A stretch of DNA of 58,862 nt from Shimwellia pseudoproteus (GTDB lineage Bacteria > Pseudomonadota > Gammaproteobacteria > Enterobacterales > Enterobacteriaceae): positions 1-58,862 of the forward strand of contig NZ_WBXP01000023.1 in NCBI RefSeq assembly GCF_016415625.1, in the 5' to 3' direction. Shown one piece after another: positions 42,511 through 50,392 of this stretch. The translations under genes were made by a program, and so were the position numbers. The first letter of the stretch is position 1, and every line of letters begins with the position of its first letter. Under the pieces are notes generated by a model, which was given only the letters and a program-made list of their open reading frames with translations, was not told the origin of the DNA and searched no databases.

Positions 42511-43291
42511 AGCCCACCCCCTTTACGGTCACGCCCGTTGACGCCTTTTCCAGCCGGGTAACGACCCTGGCCAGCCATAAATACACCGCCGTCACGCTAT
42601 TTAGCCGGTAATGTGCAAGCGTATCTCCCTCCCCCACTTTAATGCTGATCCCGCCCCGCTGGTTCACCACCTCAAAGGCACTTTCGTCGGTAATATCATC
42701 GCCAATAAACAGCGGGCGGCGCCCCTTAAAGGGCGGCTCCGTTAAAAACTGAGCCAGCGCATGGCCTTTGGACACCCCGGCCGGGCGGATCTCCACCACG
42801 CATTTGCCAGGCTGTAACGCCAGTTCAGGGTGAGGCTGTGCAATGGCCGCAGTAGCCTGATACACCGCCGGGCCAGCCTGCTCGGCCCCCCGGTAATGCA
42901 CCGCAAATGCCATCCCTTTTTCTTCAAGAAAGGTACCGGGGAAACGCAGGCACAGCGCCTGTAATTGCGCCCTGAGCTGCACCATCAGGGGGGGTGGGAG
43001 GGTCACTGTCGATAACTGACCATTGATATCACGGCGTTCAGCACCATGCACCCCGCCAAGGGCAAAACACAATGGTGCGGTGAGCGTATCCAGCTCCGCC
43101 AGGGAGCGCCCTGAAATCAATGCCACGGCCCCTTCACTGATAATTTGCAGCCGCGCCAGTAATCGGCGGCGTTCCGTCAGCAGTGCGACCTGGTCGGGAA
43201 GCGGCTGTAGCTCCGCGAGGGTACCATCAAAATCAAAAAAAAAGCCGTATGGTTCGGATATCAGGGGTGGAACAGAGAGTACATCGGCCAC
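42485..43291 (-). CDS. otsB: Trehalose-6-phosphate phosphatase
   Basis: A 268-residue HAD phosphatase that releases trehalose from trehalose-6-phosphate. The nucleophile Asp20 and Asp22 lie in FFFDFDGTLAEL; motif II is LISGRSLAEL near 58 and the metal site is FIGDDITDESAF near 197. First gene of otsBA. A sigma-S-type -10 lies about 150 bp upstream, leaving a long leader. Confidence 0.97.
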   Translation of the reverse strand: MADVLSVPPLISEPYGFFFDFDGTLAELQPLPDQVALLTERRRLLARLQIISEGAVALISGRSLAELDTLTAPLCFALGGVHGAERRDINGQLSTVTLPPPLMVQLRAQLQALCLRFPGTFLEEKGMAFAVHYRGAEQAGPAVYQATAAIAQPHPELALQPGKCVVEIRPAGVSKGHALAQFLTEPPFKGRRPLFIGDDITDESAFEVVNQRGGISIKVGEGDTLAHYRLNSVTAVYLWLARVVTRLEKASTGVTVKGVGYEPFSGSL

Positions 43292-43437
43292 CTTGTCGTC
43301 CTCCTGTGATTAATGCCCGGTACAATGCGGGAATATTGTCCGGTGTGCGCTGCCTGGCAGCGGCCAGGCAATACAATGGTGATAATCAAATAGTTACCAA
43401 TACTTATCATTAGCCTAAAAAGCATAATCCCCAAAAA

Positions 43438-43444
43438 GTATAGT
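43438..43444 (-). promoter_or_regulatory. Sigma-S-type -10 of otsBA
   Basis: The minus strand reads CTATACT, the sigma-S -10 consensus, with an expected start near 43431 and a leader of about 140 nt to otsB. A GCCTGGC/GCCAGGC stem (43352-43369) lies in that leader. The 352-bp spacer 43292-43643 contains no gene. Confidence 0.65.
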
Positions 43445-43457
43445 CCCTGAGCCCCAC

Positions 43458-43504
43458 ACCGCCATACCAGGCGGCAGCCTGCGGGCCGGATCGGCGGTTT
43501 TTTT
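43458..43504 (+). terminator. Plus-strand terminator with no assigned transcript
   Basis: ACCGCC (43458-43463) can pair with GGCGGT (43493-43498), or the short stem GCCG/CGGC (43485-43495) can form, and seven T follow. Both neighbouring genes are on the minus strand, so no known plus-strand transcript ends here. Confidence 0.35.
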
Positions 43505-43583
43505 ATGCCAGAATGCTCTGAAAAACCGCTGATCACCGGGAGATTATTGATAAGAATTGACACAGTTTTTGGTGGGGAAATGC

Positions 43584-43612
43584 ACAGCGCCGGTGCTGAA
43601 GACCGGCGCTGT
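43584..43612 (-). terminator. Stem-loop after araH
   Basis: A perfect 11-bp stem ACAGCGCCGGT/ACCGGCGCTGT with a seven-base loop, 31 bp past the araH stop. No T-run follows on the minus strand; it probably protects or ends the araFGH mRNA. Confidence 0.55.
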
Positions 43613-43643
43613 ATGGGGAGATGTGGATGTGCAGTAAAGCCGA

Positions 43644-44624
43644 TTACAGCGTACGTTTCGCCTTTTGTTTGTAACGGTCGAAAATCACCGCCGCCAGCAG
43701 AATCAAACCGCGCACCACATACTGAGAGAACGGCGAGATATTCAACAGATTCATCGCATTCTCGACAGTACCGAGGATCAAGATCCCCGCCACCACATAA
43801 GAGATCTTACCGATCCCGCCTTTCAGGGAGACGCCCCCCAGCACACAGGCTGAGATAACAATCAGCTCATAGCCGATAGAGGTCATCGGCTGGCCGCTGG
43901 TCATGCGCGAAGCGAGGATAATCCCCGCCACCGCCGACACCAGGCCGGACAGGACAAAGATAATGATTTTGGTACGCACCACCGGGACACCCGCCAGCCT
44001 GGCCGCCTCTTCGTTACCGCCAATCGCCAGCGTATTGCGCCCGAAGGTGGTTTTATTGAGTAAGAAGCCAAAAATAGCCAGACAAATCACCGTCAGCCAG
44101 ATAGGTGCCGGGAGCCCCAGCCAGTTGGCGTAACCCAGTTCGAAGAAGCGCTCATCCTCAATGCCCACCGCTTTCCCGTCAGAGATGATATACGCCAGGC
44201 CGCGGACAATTTGCATGGTGGCAAGGGTGGTGATCAGCGCATTGATTTTCAACCGGGCAATCACAAAGCCGTTTACCAGGCCGCTCAGTACCCCGATCAT
44301 CAGGCCGGCAAACACACCGATCCACAGGCTTTCGGAGAGGTTAATGACCACCGCCGTGGTCACCCCGGCACAGGCGATAACCGAGGCCACCGACAAATCA
44401 AAATCCCCGGAGGCCAGGCAAAACAGCATCCCGCAGGCCACCATGCCGGACATTGAAATGGCCAGCCCCAGCCCTTTGATATTAATAAAAGAGGCAAAAT
44501 TCGGTACGAAGATAGCGCATGCCAGAAACAGCACGGCAAAGACCACCAGCATGCCGTACTGATCCCAGATACGGCCGAGATTTAACCGCGATGGTGTCGC
44601 ACCCGATGTGGTTAATGAAGACAT
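43644..44624 (-). CDS. araH: L-arabinose ABC transporter permease AraH
   Basis: A 326-residue permease of the ribose/xylose (RbsC-type) family with about ten membrane helices. It aligns with E. coli AraH, including SGDFDLSVASVIACAGV near 92 and GCVLGG-like VISACVLGGVSLKGGIG near 253. It dimerises and pairs with AraG. Third gene of araFGH, 26 bp after araG. Confidence 0.96.
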   Translation of the reverse strand: MSSLTTSGATPSRLNLGRIWDQYGMLVVFAVLFLACAIFVPNFASFINIKGLGLAISMSGMVACGMLFCLASGDFDLSVASVIACAGVTTAVVINLSESLWIGVFAGLMIGVLSGLVNGFVIARLKINALITTLATMQIVRGLAYIISDGKAVGIEDERFFELGYANWLGLPAPIWLTVICLAIFGFLLNKTTFGRNTLAIGGNEEAARLAGVPVVRTKIIIFVLSGLVSAVAGIILASRMTSGQPMTSIGYELIVISACVLGGVSLKGGIGKISYVVAGILILGTVENAMNLLNISPFSQYVVRGLILLAAVIFDRYKQKAKRTL

Positions 44625-44650
44625 AGCATTACTCCTGTTTGTACAGCGTA

Positions 44651-46192
44651 TCAGGCCACAGCCTGGCGGTTGTCTGGTGTGTCATGGGATTGGCTGGTCA
44701 TGGCCGGCATTGCGAGGCGTAGCGCCTGTTGCTCAGTCGCCTGTTCGTGGAGCAGCTCTCCGGCAATCTCCCCTTCCCGCATCACCAGAATACGGTCGGC
44801 AACGCCCAGCACTTCCGGCAGATCGCTGGAGGCAAACAACACCGCCACCCCGCGTTCGGCCAGGGCATAGATAACGTGGTAAATTTCGTGTTTCGCCCCG
44901 ACATCAATACCGCGGGTCGGCTCGTCCAGCAGGATGATGTTCATCTCTTCCGACAGCCAGCGGCCAAGTATCGCCTTCTGCTGGTTACCGCCGGATAAGT
45001 TCATGATCAGTTGCTCTGCCCCAGGGGTTTTGATATTCAGCGCCTGAATATGGTGGTCGGCATTTTTCGCCTCCCAGCCGGGATTGATCAGGCACCAGGC
45101 GCGCAGAAATCGCCGCCGGGCGCTGATGTTGATATTGTCGCGCACCGAGTGGACGGCAATTATCCCGTCTGCTTTACGATCTTCCGGGCACAGCATCATC
45201 CCGGCGGCAATGGCATCTGCCGGTTTACGGATCGTGACCGGTTTACCGTCAATCGACACCTGGCCTGCGGTGATCCGGGTGCCGCCAAACAGCCCTTTCA
45301 TCAGTTCGCTGCGCCCCGCCCCCACCAGACCAAATAACCCGACAATCTCACCCCGGCGTACCGTCAGGGAAACCGGCGCCCGGACCCCGGGTGCTTTGAC
45401 ATTATCCAGCCGCAGGCACTCTTCCCCGTGGGGACGGGGTTGCCAGCCATAAATATCACCCAGATCGCGGCCCACCATCGCCTGGACCAGGCTATCGTGA
45501 TTGACCTGTGCCATATCAGTGAAAGTGCACACGTAGCGCCCGTCTTTAAACACGGTGATGGCATCACTCAGGGCGAAGATCTCTTCCATGCGGTGGGAGA
45601 CGTACAAAATAACCCGCCCTTCTGCCCGCAGCTCCCGGATCACCCGAAACAGGTTGTCGATTTCCCGGGCCGACAGCGAACTGGTCGGTTCATCAAAGGC
45701 AATCACTTTGGCATTGCGCGCCAGTGCCTTAGCGATCTCAACCATTTGCCACTGGCCGATGGAGAGGTATTTAAGTGGGGTCTGGGGGTCAATATCCAGC
45801 CCGAGGTGTTTTAGCTGTAATCCGGCTTCATAATTAAGCAGGCTGTTATTCACTATCCCGCCTTTATGGGGCAACTGGCCCAGCCAGATATTTTCCGCCA
45901 CGGTCATTTCCGGCACCAGATGCAGCTCCTGGTAAATAATGGCGACCCCGGCATCCAGCGCTGCGGCGGTATCTTTGAAGTGCATGGGCTGGCCGTTGAT
46001 CGCCAGCGATCCGCTGGTTGGGGCATAGTTGCCGCTGAGGATCTTCAGCAGGGTCGACTTCCCCGCCCCGTTTTCCCCCATCAGCGCATGGATCTGGCCA
46101 GCATGGCAGTCAAAACTAATGTCCTGTAACGCTTTTACCCCGGGAAACGTCTTCCCGATGGCGTGGAAAGAGAGATATGGCGTTTGCGGCAT
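44651..46192 (-). CDS. araG: L-arabinose ABC transporter ATP-binding protein AraG
   Basis: A 513-residue double ABC ATPase. The first domain has Walker [10 protein letters not shown] and Walker [12 protein letters not shown]. The second has the degenerate Walker [11 protein letters not shown], a signature LSGGNQQKA and [13 protein letters not shown]. This asymmetry is normal for the sugar-importer class. AGGAGG at 46205-46200 fits the second of two adjacent ATG codons (46192) best; 46195 is possible. It drives arabinose uptake with AraF and AraH. E. coli AraG has 504 residues; the extra residues are C-terminal. Confidence 0.96.
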   Translation of the reverse strand: MPQTPYLSFHAIGKTFPGVKALQDISFDCHAGQIHALMGENGAGKSTLLKILSGNYAPTSGSLAINGQPMHFKDTAAALDAGVAIIYQELHLVPEMTVAENIWLGQLPHKGGIVNNSLLNYEAGLQLKHLGLDIDPQTPLKYLSIGQWQMVEIAKALARNAKVIAFDEPTSSLSAREIDNLFRVIRELRAEGRVILYVSHRMEEIFALSDAITVFKDGRYVCTFTDMAQVNHDSLVQAMVGRDLGDIYGWQPRPHGEECLRLDNVKAPGVRAPVSLTVRRGEIVGLFGLVGAGRSELMKGLFGGTRITAGQVSIDGKPVTIRKPADAIAAGMMLCPEDRKADGIIAVHSVRDNINISARRRFLRAWCLINPGWEAKNADHHIQALNIKTPGAEQLIMNLSGGNQQKAILGRWLSEEMNIILLDEPTRGIDVGAKHEIYHVIYALAERGVAVLFASSDLPEVLGVADRILVMREGEIAGELLHEQATEQQALRLAMPAMTSQSHDTPDNRQAVA

Positions 46193-46252
46193 CATAATGC
46201 CTCCTGAAGTGAGAGGTACGGCGGGCCCCAGGCCCGCCCGCGACAGGCGGTA

Positions 46253-47242
46253 TTACTTACCGCCCAGCCCTTTCTTCGCCAGCTCTTGTTTGAAGTTATC
46301 CCGGGTGATCAGCACCACGTCGGTCACTTCGGTAAACGTCGGCGGTGCCGCGTCTTTGGTCACCCAGTTGTAGAGCATTTCACTGGATTTATAGCCGTGA
46401 ACATCCGGGCTGGGCAGCAGGGAGCCGTAAAACCCGGTGGCTGAGGATTTAGACAGCTCGTTCACCGCATCCACCCCGTTAATGCCGATACCGATAACAT
46501 TCGCGGCTTTAAAACCCTGACCCTCGGTGGCCCGTACCCCGCCGAGCACGGTGTTGTCGTTCATGCCGACAATCAGCCACTGTTTCACTTCCGGGTGCTG
46601 TACCAGCATAGAATTCGCCGCATCAAAGGCGCCGGGGATGTCATTCGATTTGGTGGGAACCTGATAGATCTGTTTTTCCGGGAAACCCGCTGCTTTCAGG
46701 GCGTCAAGTGAGCCGCTGGTGCGGCGGCGCGCGGTGTCCAGCTCATTGGCAGTAATCGCCATCACGGCAGTGGTGCCAACATCCCAGCCGCGTTTCTGCA
46801 TCTCTTTATACAGTTCCTGGCCCTGACGCTCGCCAATTTTTGTCGCCGCCATCATCACCAGCGGGACCGTGTCCATCGGCTTGCCTTTGGCGTTGACGAA
46901 CTGGTCATCCACGGCAATCACTTTCATATCATAACTGCGGGCCTTGGCCACAATGGCCGCCCCCAGCTTCGGGTCCGGGGTACAAATCACGAAACCTTTG
47001 GCGCCACTGGCGGCCAGGCTATCAATGGCATTCAGGGTCTTTTCCCCATCGGGCACCGCAATTTTGATAACCTCGAAACCCAGATCTTTGCCGGCTTTAT
47101 CGGCGAAGGCCCACTCAGTCTGGAACCAGGGTTCTTCCGGCTGTTTCACCAGAAAACCCAGTTTTACATTATCGGCCATAGCGGAATGTGACATAACCGC
47201 AGCAAGACCAATGGCGACAAACGCTTTAGTGAATTTGTGCAT
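46253..47242 (-). CDS. araF: L-arabinose-binding periplasmic protein AraF
   Basis: A 329-residue periplasmic binding protein with a cleavable signal peptide (cleavage near AMA-DN, residue 23). The mature part begins VKLGFLVKQPEEPWFQTEW, as in E. coli AraF. First gene of araFGH, followed by araG after 60 bp. E. coli araFGH is activated by AraC and CRP. No araC or araBAD lies in this window, so the regulator and catabolic genes must be elsewhere. Confidence 0.97.
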   Translation of the reverse strand: MHKFTKAFVAIGLAAVMSHSAMADNVKLGFLVKQPEEPWFQTEWAFADKAGKDLGFEVIKIAVPDGEKTLNAIDSLAASGAKGFVICTPDPKLGAAIVAKARSYDMKVIAVDDQFVNAKGKPMDTVPLVMMAATKIGERQGQELYKEMQKRGWDVGTTAVMAITANELDTARRRTSGSLDALKAAGFPEKQIYQVPTKSNDIPGAFDAANSMLVQHPEVKQWLIVGMNDNTVLGGVRATEGQGFKAANVIGIGINGVDAVNELSKSSATGFYGSLLPSPDVHGYKSSEMLYNWVTKDAAPPTFTEVTDVVLITRDNFKQELAKKGLGGK

Positions 47243-48167
47243 GATTAACTCCAGGCTGAACAGGGTAATGTGTGAAGTAAAAACCAGGGTTTTAGGCGTT
47301 ATAGTTAATAAAACAATAAATTAGTGCGGCTGCATCGCGGCACTCGCTAAAACTGCAATAGTTGTAGCGAGAAATTAATTCTCCATAGGAGAGCAAAATC
47401 ACACCGCAGAATTACAGTGGTTACGTACATATATTTAGCGGTTTACCCCATAAAAACGGGCGTAATCATCATACGATTGAGTCAGGCCTGACAGAATTGT
47501 CCATATGTTCAGCACGGCGGTGCGGGTGGCAGCGGCGGGCGCCATGAAGGGATTAACGGCGATGGCGAGAGGCATTATCGCCCCGGCGCCCCGCGGATCA
47601 TTAATAACGCCACGTATTTAATTATTATTTCTTATCTATCCGGCCACCAAACCACGGGTATAAACCGGAAAAAATTGATCCAGAACAATTATTGAATTGC
47701 GCAAATCATTATTCCGCACGCATTTACTGTTCTGCCTCTAATATATTCACATCGCAACGACTTAAATAACGTCAACAATCGCAGAAAAACAAATTAACAC
47801 TTATTTTTAGAAAATAAATTCAGCGTATAAAACAAGCATTTGGCGCGCCAACGCGCCATAAACCACCAAAACAAAACAGAAAAAATAACCTTCATATTCA
47901 ATATATTAATCAACTATACGCCATTTTATTCCATTATTCAGGTTAGTTGTAAATATCCGTAAAACGCGCGTTATGGATATTTTCCTATTTTATCAGAAAA
48001 GGTATTATGTACCGGCACTGGCGCCATTATGTGATGTAGCGCATGCGTTGCTAAACGGGTTGCAGTGTTCTTTATTATCATTCTTATCCCACACCGCATT
48101 ATATATTTCATGATGAAAGAGCTATAGCGGTAAGCAGTGAATCGGTACCATCAAAAAAGGATATTTT
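47243..48167. other. 925-bp intergenic region with no supported gene
   Basis: The long spacer between divergent araF and ftnB. The part near araF should carry its AraC/CRP-dependent promoter; a TCCATA element typical of AraC half-sites lies at 47382-47387, and TAGC at 47365, but their spacing (13 bp) is not the usual seven. A perfect 12-bp palindrome GTCAGGCCTGAC lies at 47481-47492 and a TGGCGCG/CGCGCCA stem at 47841-47858. 47620-48100 is strongly AT-rich. No frame, tRNA or repeat could be supported. The patchy composition may reflect a decayed gene or a silenced region. Confidence 0.5.
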
Positions 48168-48659
48168 ATGGCAGTTTTCGGAATGGTTGAACAACTCAAC
48201 GCGCAAATGAACCGCGTCTTCTACTCGTCAAATCTCTATTTACAACTCAGCAGCTGGTGCAGTGAGCACAGCCTTAATGGCACCGCCCATTTTCTGCGTC
48301 GCCAGGCACAGGGTGATGTCACCCAGATGATGTTACTGTTTGATTATATGAAAAAATCAGGCGCTAACCCGGTGGTAGGCGAAATTCACGTGCCCGGCAA
48401 TCCCTGTGATTCACTGGAAACGCTGTTTGCGAAAGCCCTTGACGATCATCAGGCGCGCAGCGCGGCACTGGAGCAGTTATTTTCGGAAGCGGAAGCGCTG
48501 AATGACACCACTACCCTGCACTTTCTGCAGGACATTGGCACCAGCCTGCACCAGAGCGGCCGGTTACTGAAAGCACTGTCCGACGAAGCCCGGCAAGCGC
48601 GCAACGCGGGGATGTGCATGGCGCAAACTGATAAACACCTTGCCGGTCTGTTGCACTAA
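48168..48659 (+). CDS. ftnB: FtnB, ferritin-like protein lacking ferroxidase ligands
   Basis: A 163-residue ferritin-fold protein, closest to E. coli FtnB (167 residues) and placed after araF as in E. coli. It aligns without gaps to E. coli FtnA up to residue 130. In that alignment (FtnA sequence from memory) the six diiron-site residues Glu17, Glu50, His53, Glu94, Gln127 and Glu130 are Val17, Asp50, Gln53, His94, Leu127 and Ser130. E. coli FtnB also lacks some of them but keeps Glu17. Four-helix core and NLYLQLSSWCSE segment are intact. It may be a non-catalytic ferritin that stores or exchanges iron differently, or a subunit for mixed shells; I cannot tell. Confidence 0.88.
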   Translation: MAVFGMVEQLNAQMNRVFYSSNLYLQLSSWCSEHSLNGTAHFLRRQAQGDVTQMMLLFDYMKKSGANPVVGEIHVPGNPCDSLETLFAKALDDHQARSAALEQLFSEAEALNDTTTLHFLQDIGTSLHQSGRLLKALSDEARQARNAGMCMAQTDKHLAGLLH

Positions 48660-48703
48660 TACGCAATCTGTGGGGCGCGCACATCGCATCGGCTTATCGC
48701 AAT

Positions 48704-48737
48704 AACCGGGTCACGATTTCCCTTTCAGACCCGGTTT
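48704..48737. terminator. Probable terminator between ftnB and yecJ
   Basis: AACCGGGTC (48704-48712) pairs with GACCCGGTT (48728-48736) over a 15-base loop, between convergent genes; only TTTAG follows on the plus strand. Confidence 0.5.
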
Positions 48738-48782
48738 AGTTGTGGCCATTTCCCGCCCGCGGTGCGGGTCGGCTAGCCGGGT

Positions 48783-49034
48783 TTAATGGGACGTTTCCTG
48801 GGGGGTAAACTTCAGCTCAATCAGGGCAATGGCTTTTTGTACTGCCCGGCGGGTAACCGGATCCGCCGCCGCCGGATTGCTGGCAAAATCAATACTCTTC
48901 AGCTGCTGAGCCATTTTCTCCCGGACTTCTACCGGGGCAATTACATCAATCACATCAAGGATCTGTTTGATAACCAGCTGGCAGGCTACCACATCGGAAA
49001 CCAGTTCTTGATCCGCAGACAACATATCTGACAT
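48783..49034 (-). CDS. yecJ: YecJ, DUF2766 family small protein
   Basis: An 83-residue protein of unknown function, likely helical and cytoplasmic, matching E. coli YecJ by position (between ftnB and azuC) and length. Conserved part: [19 protein letters not shown]. The ATG at 49034 has AGGAG nine bases upstream; the GTG at 49040 would be too close to it. A D-amino-acid aminotransferase gene lies between it and azuC, which is not the case in E. coli. Confidence 0.85.
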   Translation of the reverse strand: MSDMLSADQELVSDVVACQLVIKQILDVIDVIAPVEVREKMAQQLKSIDFASNPAAADPVTRRAVQKAIALIELKFTPQETSH

Positions 49035-49061
49035 TGTCACTTACTCCTGTAAATATCAAAG

Positions 49062-49080
49062 CGGCCATACTACATGGCCG
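49062..49080 (-). terminator. Stem-loop between dat-like gene and yecJ
   Basis: CGGCCAT/ATGGCCG with loop ACTAC, 26 bp past the aminotransferase stop. The minus strand continues CTTTGATATTT, a poor T-tract. Confidence 0.4.
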
Positions 49081-49106
49081 GTCAGTAAAACGGTACTGTT
49101 GGGCGG

Positions 49107-49967
49107 TTACTCGTCGTGGCGGATCCAGCGGATAAGCCCGTTACGCAGCGCCGTGGCAACCGGCCCCGGGGCGCCGCTACCAATGACGCAGCCGTCCAGC
49201 TCCACCACCGACATGATTAATGCCGTGGTTGAACTGATAAAGACCTCTTTCGCCCGCCGCGCCTCTTCAGGCGTAAACACCCGTTCGCTGAGATGCAGAT
49301 TATTGTGCGCAATCAACTCAAGCAGCAGGCGGCGCGTGGTGCCGGGTAAAATACCGCTACCCAGCGGGCGCGTGATCACGGTATCGTCCTGGGTGACAAT
49401 AAAGACGTTGGACGATGTCCCCTCAGTGATCATGCCATTTTCAACCAGTAACGCATCATCAGCCCCCTGGCGCCGGGCCTCAGTCAGGGCCATGCTGGCC
49501 GCCAGTAAAGAGACGGTTTTCAGATCGCGCCGCTGCCAGCGGACATCCGGGCGCGTGATCATCCGCAAGCCCTCCCGGGCTTTAGGGGTATCCACCAGGG
49601 CTTTTTGCTGGGTAAACATCACCAGCGTAGGGGGAACGGCCGTGTCGGCATACGAAAAATCACGATCACCGGCATTACCCCGGGAGAGCTGTAAATAGAC
49701 GACACCTTCCCGTAGCTGGTTCTTTGCCACCAGGGTGTGGTGCATCTCACGCAGTTCATCTTCAGACCAGGGACAGTCCAGCTCAAGCCCGGCACAAGAG
49801 CGCCGTAAACGGTGCAGGTGATCCTCAAGATCCCAGAGTTTACCGTCAATCACCGCAGTCACTTCATAGACCGCATCCCCAAACAGAAACCCCCGGTCAA
49901 ACACTGAAACCGTGGCCTGCTGTTCATCCATATAGTGTCCATTGACATAAACTATCCGCGCCATCAT
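49107..49967 (-). CDS. D-amino-acid aminotransferase (class IV PLP)
   Basis: A 286-residue fold-type IV aminotransferase closest to bacterial D-alanine aminotransferases (Dat). The PLP lysine lies in RRDLKTVSLLAASMAL near 146; the phosphate/cofactor region is ENGMITEGTSSNVFIV near 177 and SGILPGTTRRLLLE near 204. It probably interconverts D-alanine and D-glutamate via their keto acids, which feeds wall precursors or degrades D-amino acids. The start GCACATGATG has GAGAGG before it. E. coli K-12 has no such gene, so it is an accessory insertion between yecJ and azuC. Confidence 0.85.
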   Translation of the reverse strand: MMARIVYVNGHYMDEQQATVSVFDRGFLFGDAVYEVTAVIDGKLWDLEDHLHRLRRSCAGLELDCPWSEDELREMHHTLVAKNQLREGVVYLQLSRGNAGDRDFSYADTAVPPTLVMFTQQKALVDTPKAREGLRMITRPDVRWQRRDLKTVSLLAASMALTEARRQGADDALLVENGMITEGTSSNVFIVTQDDTVITRPLGSGILPGTTRRLLLELIAHNNLHLSERVFTPEEARRAKEVFISSTTALIMSVVELDGCVIGSGAPGPVATALRNGLIRWIRHDE

Positions 49968-50059
49968 GTGCCTCTCTTCATGGATTCAATACAGTATCGT
50001 ATTCAAACCATAACCCAGTTAGCGGGCCTCATCCATGCGGTGGGTTAATTGGCGGGCAT

Positions 50060-50186
50060 AAAAAAACCTGCCAGCGGCAGGTTTCAGAACATATTACTCG
50101 GGGGCACATCTTTGAACGTCTTACAGTAGTTTTCAAACATGCTTTTGAGGATGTTACGCAGTCTCTGCTTCATGAGCACTCCGTTA
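50060..50186 (-). ncRNA. azuC: AzuCR dual-function RNA
   Basis: The transcript that carries the AzuC frame and, in E. coli, also base-pairs with cadA and galE mRNAs. A TATAAG -10 on the minus strand (50197-50192) predicts a start near 50186. It ends at a strong terminator, AAACCTGCC/GGCAGGTTT (50064-50084) with six T. The terminator begins at the last base of the stop codon, so the 3' UTR is almost absent. The RNA is therefore shorter than the roughly 164 nt reported in E. coli. Confidence 0.65.
50084..50173 (-). CDS. azuC: AzuC small membrane-associated protein
   Basis: A 29-residue amphipathic protein ending ILKSMFENYCKTFKDVPPSN and two more residues, almost the same as E. coli AzuC (28 residues). 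GGAG lies six bases before the ATG at 50173. A longer open frame (to 50284) runs through the promoter and is not real. E. coli AzuC sits at the inner membrane and binds GlpD, raising its activity. It is divergent from a transporter gene at 50393. Confidence 0.88.
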   Translation of the reverse strand: MKQRLRNILKSMFENYCKTFKDVPPSNMF

Positions 50187-50392
50187 TGCGGCTTATACTG
50201 CCGCTGGTTATGCAGGTGATATTTATCGTTGCCCAATAATATGACATCAATCACAAAAATCAACATAAATGAGACATAAGTCACAACATTAAAATAACCA
50301 AAAATTCACCCACTCAACTATTCCCTTGTGCCGCAAAACGTTTACTGCAAAGCTGGATACTTCAAAACACCATTTTACTTCTGGTAATTACC

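Noticed and set aside
47365..47387. AraC site TAGC...TCCATA upstream of araF
   Set aside because: The two halves are 13 bp apart rather than seven, so it was not called as a site.
50174..50284. Longer azuC frame starting at 50284
   Set aside because: It would include the promoter region; the short start with GGAG matches E. coli AzuC.
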